Shown here: positions 1 through 8,136 of the stretch, one piece after another
Numbering within the stretch: position 1 is the first letter of the stretch
Layout of the letters: each line of letters begins with the position of its first letter
Source of the DNA: Planctomycetota bacterium
GTDB lineage: Bacteria > Planctomycetota > UBA1135 > GCA-002686595
Direction: 5' to 3'
NCBI GenBank assembly: GCA_014237855.1
Contig: JABACD010000030.1
Span: 1 to 52,732, forward strand
Length of the DNA stretch: 52,732 nt
Program-made: the position numbers and the translations under genes
Notes under the pieces: generated by a model
The model's input: the letters and a program-made list of their open reading frames with translations, nothing else
Databases searched by the model: none
What the model was told of the DNA's origin: nothing

Positions 1-429
1 CTGATCCATCCAGAAGGTGCGCGCGGTCATTCGGTTGAACCCGAATCGCTCCTCGGTGACAAAGGTCGACCAGAGCTGGAAGGGCAGACCCAGCAGCTTG
101 AGTCCAACCATCAGGATCATCATGAAAGAGAGCCCGGTCACGATGGGGCCCTGCTCCAGCCCACGGGCGAACTCGTCCAGCCAGGTGAACCCGCCCAGGA
201 GCCAAAAAACCAGGGTCACGGACAGGCTGACCACAGACTGGATCATCCGTGTTCGAGTCGTCTCGCGGGTATACGCCTGTGACCTGGCGTACTTCTCATC
301 ATCGTAGATCCCCACGAACTCCTCGGGGAGATCAGGGCTGAGCGACTTCAGGTTGAGCCGGTCTCCAGCCAGATTGACGAGAAACTCAGTGACTAGCGCA
401 ATGAGGATGATGAGTCCGTAGACGTTCAT
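1..429 (-). CDS. M48/Ste24-type membrane protease, N-terminal part (cut by window edge)
   Basis: The first 143 codons of a minus-strand gene whose 3' end lies outside the window. The start is ATG at 429. The translation has three hydrophobic segments (about residues 3-22, 65-85 and 95-125) and the stretch EERFGFNRMTART, which matches the N-terminal membrane domain of Ste24-like CAAX prenyl proteases (Peptidase_M48_N). In that family the HExxH zinc site comes later, so it is not visible here. Family role: zinc-dependent intramembrane proteolysis or membrane protein quality control. It begins 68 bp downstream of mraZ on the same strand and could be co-transcribed with it. The family call rests on the N-terminal domain only. 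Confidence 0.8.
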   Translation of the reverse strand, partial: MNVYGLIILIALVTEFLVNLAGDRLNLKSLSPDLPEEFVGIYDDEKYARSQAYTRETTRTRMIQSVVSLSVTLVFWLLGGFTWLDEFARGLEQGPIVTGLSFMMILMVGLKLLGLPFQLWSTFVTEERFGFNRMTARTFWMDQ

Positions 430-497
430 GGGCAGCTGGGGCTGTCCCCTCAGCCTAACACCTGTCGAACGAACTCACGCAATGTCGCCTGAATGCT

Positions 498-1013
498 CTA
501 GTCGGTGACCGCGCTAGTGTCTCCGTCTGGAGAGGGGACGCCGTGCAGCCCATCCAGATCGGTCGCGTAGTCATCCAGCGCTCGCTCGCAGAAAGTGTCC
601 CAGCGCTCCGCGGACCAGACCCGCAGGTCGTCGAAGAATCCGGTGACCACGACCTCGGCCTTCTCGGCTCGCTCGCCAGGTCGTTCAATGCCCGCCTTCG
701 CCAGGAGCGTGTCTGGCAACCTCATTCGCCCTTGCCGATCGATCTTGACCTGGCTGGAAGTTGCGGCGACCAGCATCATCAATCGACGGTCCCGCTGAGA
801 GTGGCCTGCCAGGCCTCGGAGCTCACGGACGTAGCCATCCCACTGGTCCACCCGGCGGATCCCTACACAGCCCTCCGGCTCGAGAGTCGACATCAAGGTC
901 ACCTCTTCCCTCAGGGGATTGAGCGTGTTCCTGATACCCATGGGCAGCAGGATGCGGGCCTCGGGGTCGAGGACCGTTCGGTGCTCGCCAGCGAGCCAGG
1001 TGGAGGAGCTCAT
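498..1013 (-). CDS. mraZ: Transcriptional regulator MraZ
   Basis: 171 aa with two AbrB-like half-domains. The first carries HRTVLDPEARILLP (about residues 11-24). The second carries VKIDRQGRMRLP (about 89-100), the typical D-x-x-G-R-x-x-x-P signature. CVGIRRVDQWD between them matches the family's conserved C..YP..EW segment. MraZ is a DNA-binding repressor of the division and cell-wall (dcw) operon and binds tandem TGGG boxes upstream of itself. The start is ATG at 1013, with a G-rich sequence about 9 nt upstream as a possible ribosome site. Slightly longer than the usual ~145-150 aa because of an Asp/Ser-rich C-terminal tail. The usual partner rsmH (mraW) does not follow; an M48-type protease does. 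Confidence 0.88.
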   Translation of the reverse strand: MSSSTWLAGEHRTVLDPEARILLPMGIRNTLNPLREEVTLMSTLEPEGCVGIRRVDQWDGYVRELRGLAGHSQRDRRLMMLVAATSSQVKIDRQGRMRLPDTLLAKAGIERPGERAEKAEVVVTGFFDDLRVWSAERWDTFCERALDDYATDLDGLHGVPSPDGDTSAVTD

Positions 1014-1081
1014 CAGCGGGGATCCCCCTCGGAATTCTTGGTGTTCGGATTCATGTGCATCAGGCGGCGGCGCAAAAACTA

Positions 1082-1104
1082 CCCAGGGAAACCCAAAGCT
1101 TCCA
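1082..1104 (-). promoter_or_regulatory. Candidate MraZ operator (TGGG-type direct repeats)
   Basis: On the minus strand, about 70-90 bp upstream of the mraZ start, there are two TGGG boxes (plus-strand CCCA at 1082-1085 and 1092-1095) exactly 10 bp apart. A degenerate third box TGGA (TCCA at 1101-1104) lies 9 bp further upstream. Known MraZ operators are three or more TGGG repeats with one-helical-turn spacing upstream of mraZ, so autoregulation is likely by analogy. The box pattern is seen; binding is inferred. Confidence 0.5.
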
Positions 1105-1120
1105 ACGATTTTGGGTCAAT

Positions 1121-1191
1121 CTAACCACAAGTCGCCAGCTCCCCCCACCCATCACGCGCACAGCGGCCAAGCTATCCACAAGCTACCCACA
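1121..1191 (+). promoter_or_regulatory. Three DnaA-box-like CTANCCACA sites upstream of mraZ
   Basis: CTAACCACA (1121-1129), CTATCCACA (1172-1180) and CTACCCACA (1183-1191) lie in the same orientation. The middle one differs from the DnaA box TTATCCACA at one position, the others at two. The last two are 11 bp apart. They sit just upstream of the candidate MraZ operator. The rest of the gene-free stretch up to 1465 is C-rich and shows nothing else I recognise. Confidence 0.35.
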
Positions 1192-1465
1192 GCGCCCCAG
1201 GGCGGTCGCGAGACCCCCAAGCTGGCCCTGTCACCCCTTCGATGCCGCTTCCGCCTCACTCCCCCACGATCTTTCCACACGCTCAGCCCTTCTCACGGCC
1301 CCAGGAGCCCCCCCCAGCCGGCTCTCTGAATTTTCTCTCGCAGCAAACGGCTTTGTATTTGAGCGCGGGCAGCCGAATGGTCGATAGCTCCTGTAGCCCC
1401 TTCTCCAAGCTGAGCCCCCCTACCTCCCGGAACGGGGCACCCCCCGAATCGCCCAGCCCGCTTGT

Positions 1466-2596
1466 ATGCCTCCTCCGATCGGATCAAGAACCGAGGAACT
1501 GTGTGCAGTGCGCTCTTTCGAACGCATCGCCGGTTCGTACGAGAGCCAAGTCCGCCTTGCGGAAGAGGCTGGAGAACTGGAGAGGGCTCGAGCAATCTCG
1601 GAGAAGTACAAGGACTTCCTCATCGCCAACCGAGCCCTCGAGGAGCTCCAACACATCTCGAGCAGTGACCTCAGGCATCTCCCCGAACCTCACAGCCTCG
1701 CTGGTGCCGAGCGAAAGCGGATCGAGATGCTGCTCAGACAGGTCGAGAATCTGCCCGCCGACTATGGCGAACCCAACCAGGCTCGAGCCATCGCGCTCTA
1801 CCTCGTGGGCCGCTCCGAGGAGGCCCTCCAGCTCCTCGACCGCCTGCTCGGATTCGGTCAGGACGAGATCGAGTTCCAATGCCAGAGGGGAGCTTGCCAG
1901 CTGCAGCTCAGTCGCTGGAGAGAGGCACTTCAGTGCTATTCCCGCGTGATCGACCTGGAACCAAACCACCCCACCGCGCTATCTGGGAAGGGCCTGGCCC
2001 TTCATCGCCTGGGAAACGCAGAGGAGGCCCTGGTTCAGCTGAGCAGATCCCTCGAGCTTGCCCCTCAAGACGCCGAGACGCACTTTCGAAGCGGTGAGTG
2101 CCTGCTCTCGATGAGACGCAACGGCCTGGCCTGCATGGCCTTCGATCGTGCTGTTGCCCTGCAGCCCAACTCCAAGCTCTACCGGGACAGGAGGGCCCGT
2201 ACGCTCCTCAACGAGGGTCGCCTTCGTGCTGCCATCGATGCCTTCGAGGATGACCCTCGGGCCGCAACCAGAGGTCTTCCCCCTGCACCGCAGCACCCCC
2301 CGGGGAGGGAAGCACAGATCACGGACTCCAGCCGGAAGGCAAGTCCAGCCAGCCTGGCCCGACGCACCCGGCGCCGCCGGCGCCGCATCGCCATGGTTGC
2401 CGTGGCCCTGACGGCCGGCCTCTTGTGCGGATGGATCGTGACCAGCTACATCGCCTATCACAGCTGGTCCAAGCGAGTGGACATCCTCATCGAACAGCGC
2501 GAACAATCCCTCGGGAACAGGTCATCCACGATGAATCAGGTGGGCTCCGATGGCCTGCACTCCGCTCCAGGGAACACCTCGCCCGGCCGCCCCTGA
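1466..2596 (+). CDS. TPR-repeat protein with C-terminal membrane anchor
   Basis: 376 aa starting at ATG 1466. The N-terminal region is helical and Glu/Arg-rich. From about residue 105 to 265 there are at least four TPR-like units with the expected pattern (for example CYSRVIDLEPNHPTALSGKG and LSRSLELAPQDAETHFRSGE). An Arg-rich stretch (RRTRRRRRR, about 298-306) is followed by one hydrophobic segment (about 308-331). The Arg cluster before the segment predicts that the TPR part stays in the cytoplasm. TPRs mediate protein-protein contacts; the partner is unknown. Its last 61 bp overlap the 3' end of the convergent hydrolase gene. Confidence 0.75.
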   Translation: MPPPIGSRTEELCAVRSFERIAGSYESQVRLAEEAGELERARAISEKYKDFLIANRALEELQHISSSDLRHLPEPHSLAGAERKRIEMLLRQVENLPADYGEPNQARAIALYLVGRSEEALQLLDRLLGFGQDEIEFQCQRGACQLQLSRWREALQCYSRVIDLEPNHPTALSGKGLALHRLGNAEEALVQLSRSLELAPQDAETHFRSGECLLSMRRNGLACMAFDRAVALQPNSKLYRDRRARTLLNEGRLRAAIDAFEDDPRAATRGLPPAPQHPPGREAQITDSSRKASPASLARRTRRRRRRIAMVAVALTAGLLCGWIVTSYIAYHSWSKRVDILIEQREQSLGNRSSTMNQVGSDGLHSAPGNTSPGRP

Positions 2597-3366
2597 AGAC
2601 CCGATCGACAGGCCAGGTCGGCCAGGCGCTCTTCCCATGGCTCCTCTGCCAGGGGCAAGATCAGGTGCCCGGCTCCCGGCAAGACCTCCAAGGTGGCGTC
2701 CGGTAGACCTGCCTCGAGCACGCTCATCGTCGCTCCGGAGGGAACGATTCGGTCCCGATCTCCCAGGTAGAGCGCCACCGGCTGCCGGATCTCGGGCAAG
2801 CGGCCGCGCAGGTCGAGACCCTGGATCATCTTGAGGCGCTGGCGATAGCCAGCGTCAAAGAACGTCCCCTGCAGAGCCCGAAAAGCGGCCAGAGCTGCAG
2901 GATCCCGACGATTGCCGAACAGGGAGCGGGGCGCAAACCAGCGGCGCCCCAGGTCGAATGCCGGGCGTGGTGTGACTGCCCCGAACCCCCTTGAGAGCCA
3001 AAGGCGGAGCCTGCCCGGGTAGTAGGCAAAGGAATTCACGACCATCATGCCCGCCACCAGCTCTGGGTGGTCGAGAGCGAGCTGGAGCCCCACCCCGCCG
3101 CCGAAGGACTCCGCGATCACGAGACATCTGGGTATCCCCAGATCCCCGCATAGCTCGGCAATACCCCCGGCCAGACTCGTGTATTCATTCCGCCCCCCCC
3201 TCAGATCTGACTCTGAAGGTCGGAATCGATAGGCAATTCGCAACAGGCGGTACTCCCTGGAGATCCTCTTGGCCGTCCCCAGGAGGAGGTTTCCCGTGCC
3301 ATCAATTCCAGGCACATAGACGACCGGCAGACCCCTGCCAGAGTCGCTGAGGACCTCGGCGATCAT
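2536..3366 (-). CDS. Alpha/beta hydrolase
   Basis: 276 aa, ATG at 3366. Alpha/beta-hydrolase fold: an oxyanion-hole region VYVPGIDGTG near residues 16-25, the nucleophile elbow AESFGGG with Ser87, an acid loop GDRDRIVPS in the C-terminal third, and the catalytic His in GAGHLILP. The triad is therefore complete. No signal peptide is visible, so the protein is probably cytoplasmic. The substrate cannot be read from the sequence; this fold includes esterases, lipases and dehalogenases. The gene is monocistronic and convergent with the TPR gene. Confidence 0.85.
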   Translation of the reverse strand: MIAEVLSDSGRGLPVVYVPGIDGTGNLLLGTAKRISREYRLLRIAYRFRPSESDLRGGRNEYTSLAGGIAELCGDLGIPRCLVIAESFGGGVGLQLALDHPELVAGMMVVNSFAYYPGRLRLWLSRGFGAVTPRPAFDLGRRWFAPRSLFGNRRDPAALAAFRALQGTFFDAGYRQRLKMIQGLDLRGRLPEIRQPVALYLGDRDRIVPSGATMSVLEAGLPDATLEVLPGAGHLILPLAEEPWEERLADLACRSGLQGRPGEVFPGAECRPSEPT

Positions 3367-3779
3367 GGCTCAGATTGTCTCATGAGGGGCCTCGAGGCGC
3401 TCCCTGGGGAGCAGGCAGAACCCGAAACCGACCGGAAGAGGGCAGGCTTGGAGCGAGAACAGCAAAGAGGACCCCCCCCATCGCCTGATTGGCCCTAGGT
3501 GGCCCATATGTGCCCTCCGAGGGGTCTGACAGGGGATTCTTGCCGGGTTCTTCCGACCTTGGAGGGAACAAGATCGGCCTTAGCATCGTTCCTACGCATT
3601 GAGTCCATCCTCTACGCCCTGTTTGGCGTGATGGGCATATACTTTAGACGCCCCGGGTGGAAAGGCCCCGCCACCTCTCCGAACAGCGGGCAATCAGATT
3701 GAATGAACCGGGCAGCTATGCGGCCTTCAACAAGGTTCACCAAGTACTTCCACAAAGACATCTAGCAAAGACTCTCCCT
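3367..3779 (+). other. Intergenic region before the secreted CFGDG protein
   Basis: 413 bp between two divergently oriented genes. No convincing coding frame is present. A TATACT hexamer at 3638-3643 could be a -10 element for the gene at 3780, but I see no good -35 partner, so no promoter is called. No clear Shine-Dalgarno precedes the ATG at 3780. Confidence 0.4.
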
Positions 3780-5453
3780 ATGCGCACACGCACGATTCTG
3801 ACAGTGCTCGCAGCTTCACTCTGCACGGCATCTGTTGCAACCGCCCAAGGGGACATGACTGTCCACCGGATGGGCTACAACCCGGGTAACAACTCCAACG
3901 GCTTCACTTCCTATGGTGTGAACAGCGGGATCGCTGCCTATTCGGTCGCCTCCCAGTCCTGCAATATTGGAAATGTCAACCTGATCTGGAGCAGCGGCAA
4001 CGGCCAGACTCACCCGGTCATCTCCCAGAACGTCTATCGACTCAAGGGTCGTCGATTCGAGCACCTTGGCCAGTCCTGGCTGAAGCACGGTTTCTGCGCC
4101 CTCTGCGAGTCAGGGTGTGGCAACGGATCAGGAAGTGGCTGTGCTAGCCAACTCCGCGTTGGATGCGCCGACACCTACAGCTCAAGCCTCAATGACGGCT
4201 CGGGCGGTGGTCCCAAGTTCACGGTGTTCCCCACCAGTGGCGATCACCAGCACCCGGACCCGACCCCGTCAGGCAACTCGACCATCCGTGGTCGCCTGCA
4301 GGTTGCAGTTGCCGACGTCGACCCGTCGCAGAACGCCGGTGCCACCTACTTCGTCGAGGGCATGTACGTGCACTACGAGGACCACCAGAACGGCTTCTCG
4401 CGCAACAACGCCACCTGGCGGCTGATCCAATTTGCCAACAACTCGAGCTTCACGATGCAGAGCGGAAGCACTGTGAACCACAGCCAGGAGACCATTGTCG
4501 AGGCCTGGAAGGCTCAGGACTCAGCTGTTGTGATCGCAGAGATCGAGAACACCAACGAAGGTGGCGCGGGCGTCAACGGCTACTACCAGGTTGCCTCGCG
4601 CGTCTGGGACAACGGTGACGGTACCTGGGAATACCACTACCTGGTGAACAACCAGAACTCCACCCAGGGCGCTTACTCCTTCAGCATCCCCTCTGGCGGC
4701 GGCCTGAACCTGACCGACGTCTGGTTCAACGACGTTGACTACCACAGTGGTGAAGTTCAGGACGGTACCGACTGGTCCATGGTGCAGAACGCCACCGACA
4801 TCACCTGGACCTGCCCGCAGACCTTCGCGCAGAACCCCGACGCCAACGCCATCAACTGGTGCACCGGCTACAGCTTCGGCTTCACCGCCAACGCTGCTCC
4901 TACCGGCGGAGTGGGTGAACTCGAGATGTTCGAGCCGGGCGTCGGCAGTGTGCTGACCTTCCCCCTCGACGGACCTGGTTCCGGCGGCGGCGGATTCGGC
5001 GCGCCCTACTGCTTCGGTGACGGCACCGGCGCTCTCTGCCCCTGCTTCCTGTTCGGCACGCCCGGAACTGGCTGCCAGAACAGCAGCGGCAATGGCTGCG
5101 GCCTGTCCATCTCCGGTAGCGCCAGCGTCGGTAGCGACACTCTGGTACTGAACGCCGCAGGCGCCAACCCTGGCGTCCCCGGACTGTTCTTCAGCGGCAC
5201 CACCCAGCCCGGTGGCGGCCTTGGCGTTGCTTTCGGTGAGGGTCTGCTTTGCGCCGGTGGCTCCATCACTCGCCTGCAGGTCTCCTTCGCCAACGGCTCA
5301 GGCAACGCCTCGAGCTCCGTCGGCATCTCTGCGAAGGACGGCTCCATGCCCGGCGACACTCGCTACTACCAGTACTGGTACCGCGAGTCCAGCCCGGTCT
5401 GCACGGACAGCTTCAACACCTCGAACGGCTACGCCGTGACCTGGGGTAGCTAG
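3780..5453 (+). CDS. Secreted protein with planctomycetal CFGDG/CPC C-terminal module
   Basis: 557 aa. I start it at ATG 3780 because the next residues form a standard signal peptide (MRTRTILTVLAAS through ATAQ). The open frame extends 41 codons further upstream but without signal-peptide character. The mature N-terminal ~380 residues are Gly, Asn, Ser and aromatic-rich with paired cysteines (for example CALCESGCGNG), like an extracellular beta-sandwich protein. A Gly-rich linker leads to a C-terminal module (about 407-557) starting with YCFGDGTGALCPC and containing GTGCQNSSGNGC. I recall this Cys-rich module at the C-terminus of many secreted proteins in some Planctomycetota. Function unknown; surface display or sorting is a guess. 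A strong terminator follows at 30 bp, so the gene is a single unit. Confidence 0.8.
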   Translation: MRTRTILTVLAASLCTASVATAQGDMTVHRMGYNPGNNSNGFTSYGVNSGIAAYSVASQSCNIGNVNLIWSSGNGQTHPVISQNVYRLKGRRFEHLGQSWLKHGFCALCESGCGNGSGSGCASQLRVGCADTYSSSLNDGSGGGPKFTVFPTSGDHQHPDPTPSGNSTIRGRLQVAVADVDPSQNAGATYFVEGMYVHYEDHQNGFSRNNATWRLIQFANNSSFTMQSGSTVNHSQETIVEAWKAQDSAVVIAEIENTNEGGAGVNGYYQVASRVWDNGDGTWEYHYLVNNQNSTQGAYSFSIPSGGGLNLTDVWFNDVDYHSGEVQDGTDWSMVQNATDITWTCPQTFAQNPDANAINWCTGYSFGFTANAAPTGGVGELEMFEPGVGSVLTFPLDGPGSGGGGFGAPYCFGDGTGALCPCFLFGTPGTGCQNSSGNGCGLSISGSASVGSDTLVLNAAGANPGVPGLFFSGTTQPGGGLGVAFGEGLLCAGGSITRLQVSFANGSGNASSSVGISAKDGSMPGDTRYYQYWYRESSPVCTDSFNTSNGYAVTWGS

Positions 5454-5482
5454 ACGCTCCAAGGCGGACTCCCGCATTTCGG

Positions 5483-5517
5483 AAGGGCGGCGCTCCTCGC
5501 GAGCGCCGCCCTTCTTC
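5483..5517 (+). terminator. Rho-independent terminator after the CFGDG protein
   Basis: A perfect 13-bp stem (5483-5495 pairing with 5501-5513) with a 5-nt loop, GC-rich at the base and followed by cttcttctat. It begins 30 bp past the stop codon at 5453. The remaining ~360 bp to the next gene (5518-5875) contain no recognisable gene. Confidence 0.85.
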
Positions 5518-5875
5518 TATTTACAGCATGGCTCTCCTCGATAGAGCAGCTCCCCGCGCCTCTCAGCCCAGCACCTACACCTGAACACAAGCAGGGGGTG
5601 AGAACTCCTGGGGCCATCAGAGGCAACACGGGGCGGCAGGCAGCAGCCCATGATGAGGCTGTCTCCCAGGAGCCACCAGACGAGTCCTGTCCTCGAGAAT
5701 GCAGCGAATTGGCAGACAGATCGATTACCTCAAGGCCTGAGTCAGGCAGAATTTGAATTCCAGGCGCAGCTGGCCGTAGGGCTCTCCAGTGAGAGGTCCT
5801 CTGCTGCCGAGCAGTAGGCGGGCTCGAGCTGGGCCCAGCTCCACAACCCGTGCCGTTCTCCAAGGGGCGAAGACC

Positions 5876-6742
5876 ATGCTGCTGATTGCCTGCAAGAAGT
5901 GTTCGAGACAGTACGACGCCACCGGCCTCGAACCGGGAACCCTGGTCCGCTGCTTCTGTGAGGAGCTGTTCTCGGTCGGCTGGCCCACAAAGCTCGTGGC
6001 TAAAGCTCTGAGCTGCACTCAGTGTGGCGGCGCAGTGAGTGCCACAGACAACACCTGTCCCTACTGCCGGTCCGCAATCTCAGAGGAAGACAGGCGCCAG
6101 ACCACCCTCTGTCCTGGTTGCTACACGCGAATCGAGGACGACTCTCAGCACTGCCGGGCCTGCGGGATATCCATCCAACCACAGGCCCTCCAACCACTCC
6201 CAGCCGATCGTGATTGCCCCCGCTGCAACGGCGGCTTACGGATCCGATCACTCGACATCATCGATGTCATCGAGTGCGGGGACTGCCTGGGCATGTGGCT
6301 CAATCCAGACACTTTTGATCACGTCACCAGGAAAGCCGCGAGGGAGGCTGCCGGAGACCCTCTCTTCCAGGCCAAGCAATCAAGCACACCACGAACCGGG
6401 TCGGTCGACGAGGTGCGTTACATACCCTGCCTGACCTGTGGAGAGTTGATGCAGCGTCGCCAGTACACCCGGGACGGACTGAGTTCCAGGGTGATCATCG
6501 ACCTCTGCCGAGAGCATGGAGTCTGGCTCGACAACCTTGAGGTTGAGCGAATCTCCGAGTTCATCCGAAGCCGAGGAAACACAGGCAGCCGGGTGAAGCC
6601 ACTCGACCCGGCCGTGTTCATTCGCTCTGACACCTCCCGCAATCGCGGGTGGAATAGTCCCGTTCCAAGCGAGAGCAATACCCTGAGGACCGTCCTGATC
6701 GAAGCCCTCCTCGAGGTTGCGAGCCTCGTCTTCAGGAGGTGA
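5876..6742 (+). CDS. Multi-zinc-ribbon protein with two TFIIB-type zinc-finger domains
   Basis: 288 aa from ATG 5876, which has AAGGGG about 9 nt upstream; an upstream ATG at 5789 gives an uncharacteristic Arg/Ser-rich start. Cys pairs in order: CKKC..CFC near the N-terminus, CTQC..CPYC, CPGC..CRAC, then CPRCNGG..CGDC and CLTCGEL..C with the downstream W-L-D/N pattern (MWLNPDTFDHV; VWLDNLEVERI). The last two match the zf-TFIIB family, in which a zinc ribbon is followed by a helix. The protein probably binds several zinc ions. Its role is unknown; contact with nucleic acid or protein is possible. It converges on the toroid-fold gene 18 bp downstream. Confidence 0.78.
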   Translation: MLLIACKKCSRQYDATGLEPGTLVRCFCEELFSVGWPTKLVAKALSCTQCGGAVSATDNTCPYCRSAISEEDRRQTTLCPGCYTRIEDDSQHCRACGISIQPQALQPLPADRDCPRCNGGLRIRSLDIIDVIECGDCLGMWLNPDTFDHVTRKAAREAAGDPLFQAKQSSTPRTGSVDEVRYIPCLTCGELMQRRQYTRDGLSSRVIIDLCREHGVWLDNLEVERISEFIRSRGNTGSRVKPLDPAVFIRSDTSRNRGWNSPVPSESNTLRTVLIEALLEVASLVFRR

Positions 6743-6760
6743 GCTCGCCAGGTCTTCTGG

Positions 6761-7939
6761 TCAGTCCTTTCGGCGAACAGTCGGTTCAGCGGACGGCATC
6801 GTGAGGATCCGCAGGGAGATCGAGGTGCCGTAGTTGGCCGTGCGCTCGAAGACCCTGTCGTTCCAAGTGCCGCCCTCCTGGCGCACGCTGAACAACCGCT
6901 CGTTCAAGCGCCTGCGGTACTCTGCGCGCATCTCCTCAGGTAGTAGCTCAATTGCCTGAGCCGCCTGAAAGTGAGCAAAGTAGAAGTAGTAGGGTGCCAC
7001 ACCATAGGGTGCGACGTGCGTCCCAGTCTGGGCACGACGCTTATCGAGCCACTCCCAGTGGACCAGGAAGGAATCCAGAGCTCCACGCACCCCCGATATC
7101 GAGCCACGGCCACCCAGGTAGAGGCTGTTCTCAGTGACGAGCATTCGCCCCACAGACCCGGGCAGCTGACCGCCAATGGCCTCTTGCTTGTAGTTCGAAC
7201 TGTAGAGCACCTCGCCCGAGGTAGCACGAGAGCGCTCGAGCGCGAGGAGGGCGCGATCAATCATCCCTGACTGCACTCGATGCCCTTGAGCATCCGCTGC
7301 AATCAAGGCCTGGACTGCCGGCCCCGTCATGAAGGGCGACGTTGCGGAAACCTCGCTGAGTGATCCTCTCCGGGAGTAACTCCAACCCCCACTCTTGGGG
7401 ATCTCGATCTTTCCAAGCGCATCGAGGTAGTAGACGACCGCCTTGCGATGCTTTCTCTTGAGATCCTTGGGGACGCACTCCCGGCGCTCCAACAACAGCA
7501 GGAAATCGAGCGCGTAGATGTACCCCCAGCCCCGGACGTCGTAGCCACCACTGTAGTCAGGATCCATCAAGGGGTGGGCAATCGACTCACACACGAAGAG
7601 TGCAGCGCGTTCGACTGCAGCCTCTCGTTCGGCGTCATCATCAAAGCCAGGTGCAAGTACCAACGCGCTGGCGACGATCGAGGTGCCACCAACCCGGTAA
7701 CCGATCGGGATCTGCCGCCTACCCTTGTAATCGTTCTCGTAGGGCTTGACCCGATAGACCCCCTCGTAGGGCCACTCGGCTTGATCCTTACCCTCCTGCA
7801 TTCCAAGCAGCGACTTCACGGCTTGCGACACGGCTCTGGGAACGTCCACGTCCACCTCACCCTGGCCAGGGAGTGCCAGAGCCGGCATGAGTGATAGCCC
7901 GACGAGGGTAAGAGCAGTGTTGAGGATCAGGTTGGTCAT
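6761..7939 (-). CDS. Secreted alpha/alpha-toroid (terpene-cyclase/prenyltransferase-fold) protein
   Basis: 392 aa. The frame opens with TTG at 7978, but ATG 7939 gives a good signal peptide (MTNLILNTALTLVGLSLMPA) with AGAAGGG just upstream, so I chose it. The mature part shows repeated helical pairs with Gly-Gly-Trp-like signatures (YDVRGWGYIYALDFLLLL; SGGWSYSRRGSLSEVS) typical of the squalene-cyclase/prenyltransferase alpha-alpha toroid superfamily. The DxDD acid of true cyclases is not seen, so catalysis of terpene cyclisation is unlikely. Many planctomycetes have such secreted toroid proteins of unknown role. It is divergent from the DUF5916 gene. Confidence 0.72.
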   Translation of the reverse strand: MTNLILNTALTLVGLSLMPALALPGQGEVDVDVPRAVSQAVKSLLGMQEGKDQAEWPYEGVYRVKPYENDYKGRRQIPIGYRVGGTSIVASALVLAPGFDDDAEREAAVERAALFVCESIAHPLMDPDYSGGYDVRGWGYIYALDFLLLLERRECVPKDLKRKHRKAVVYYLDALGKIEIPKSGGWSYSRRGSLSEVSATSPFMTGPAVQALIAADAQGHRVQSGMIDRALLALERSRATSGEVLYSSNYKQEAIGGQLPGSVGRMLVTENSLYLGGRGSISGVRGALDSFLVHWEWLDKRRAQTGTHVAPYGVAPYYFYFAHFQAAQAIELLPEEMRAEYRRRLNERLFSVRQEGGTWNDRVFERTANYGTSISLRILTMPSAEPTVRRKD

Positions 7940-7994
7940 TTCCCTTCTGAAGAATCCGGATTGGGAAGTCGGGTTCAAATCGTGTGCATGATCT

Positions 7995-8022
7995 ACCCGA
8001 CTGGCGTGGACGCCAGTCGGGT
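7995..8022. repeat. Perfect 12-bp inverted repeat between divergent genes
   Basis: ACCCGACTGGCG (7995-8006), loop TGGA, CGCCAGTCGGGT (8011-8022). It lies 56 bp upstream of the toroid gene start (minus) and 115 bp upstream of the DUF5916 start (plus). No T-tract follows on either strand, which argues against a terminator. It could be an operator or a structured leader. Seen directly; function inferred. Confidence 0.6.
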
Positions 8023-8136
8023 CTCGACGCTAGATTGTCGCGCTTCAAGATAGCGTGCCCGGTTCAGGAGCGGGTCCACCAAACCGATTAGCGCGCGCTT
8101 AACTGCTTACGCTACTCCCCCGTTCCCCGCTCCTTC

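Noticed and set aside
543..1124. 193-codon open frame on the plus strand opposite mraZ
   Set aside because: Lies antisense to a clear MraZ; composition and lack of any domain feature fit a shadow frame in GC-rich DNA.
1121..1191. Replication origin at the DnaA-box-like cluster
   Set aside because: Only three weak boxes, no AT-rich unwinding region and no dnaA, dnaN, parAB or mnmG nearby; rsmG is 28 kb away without its usual origin neighbours.
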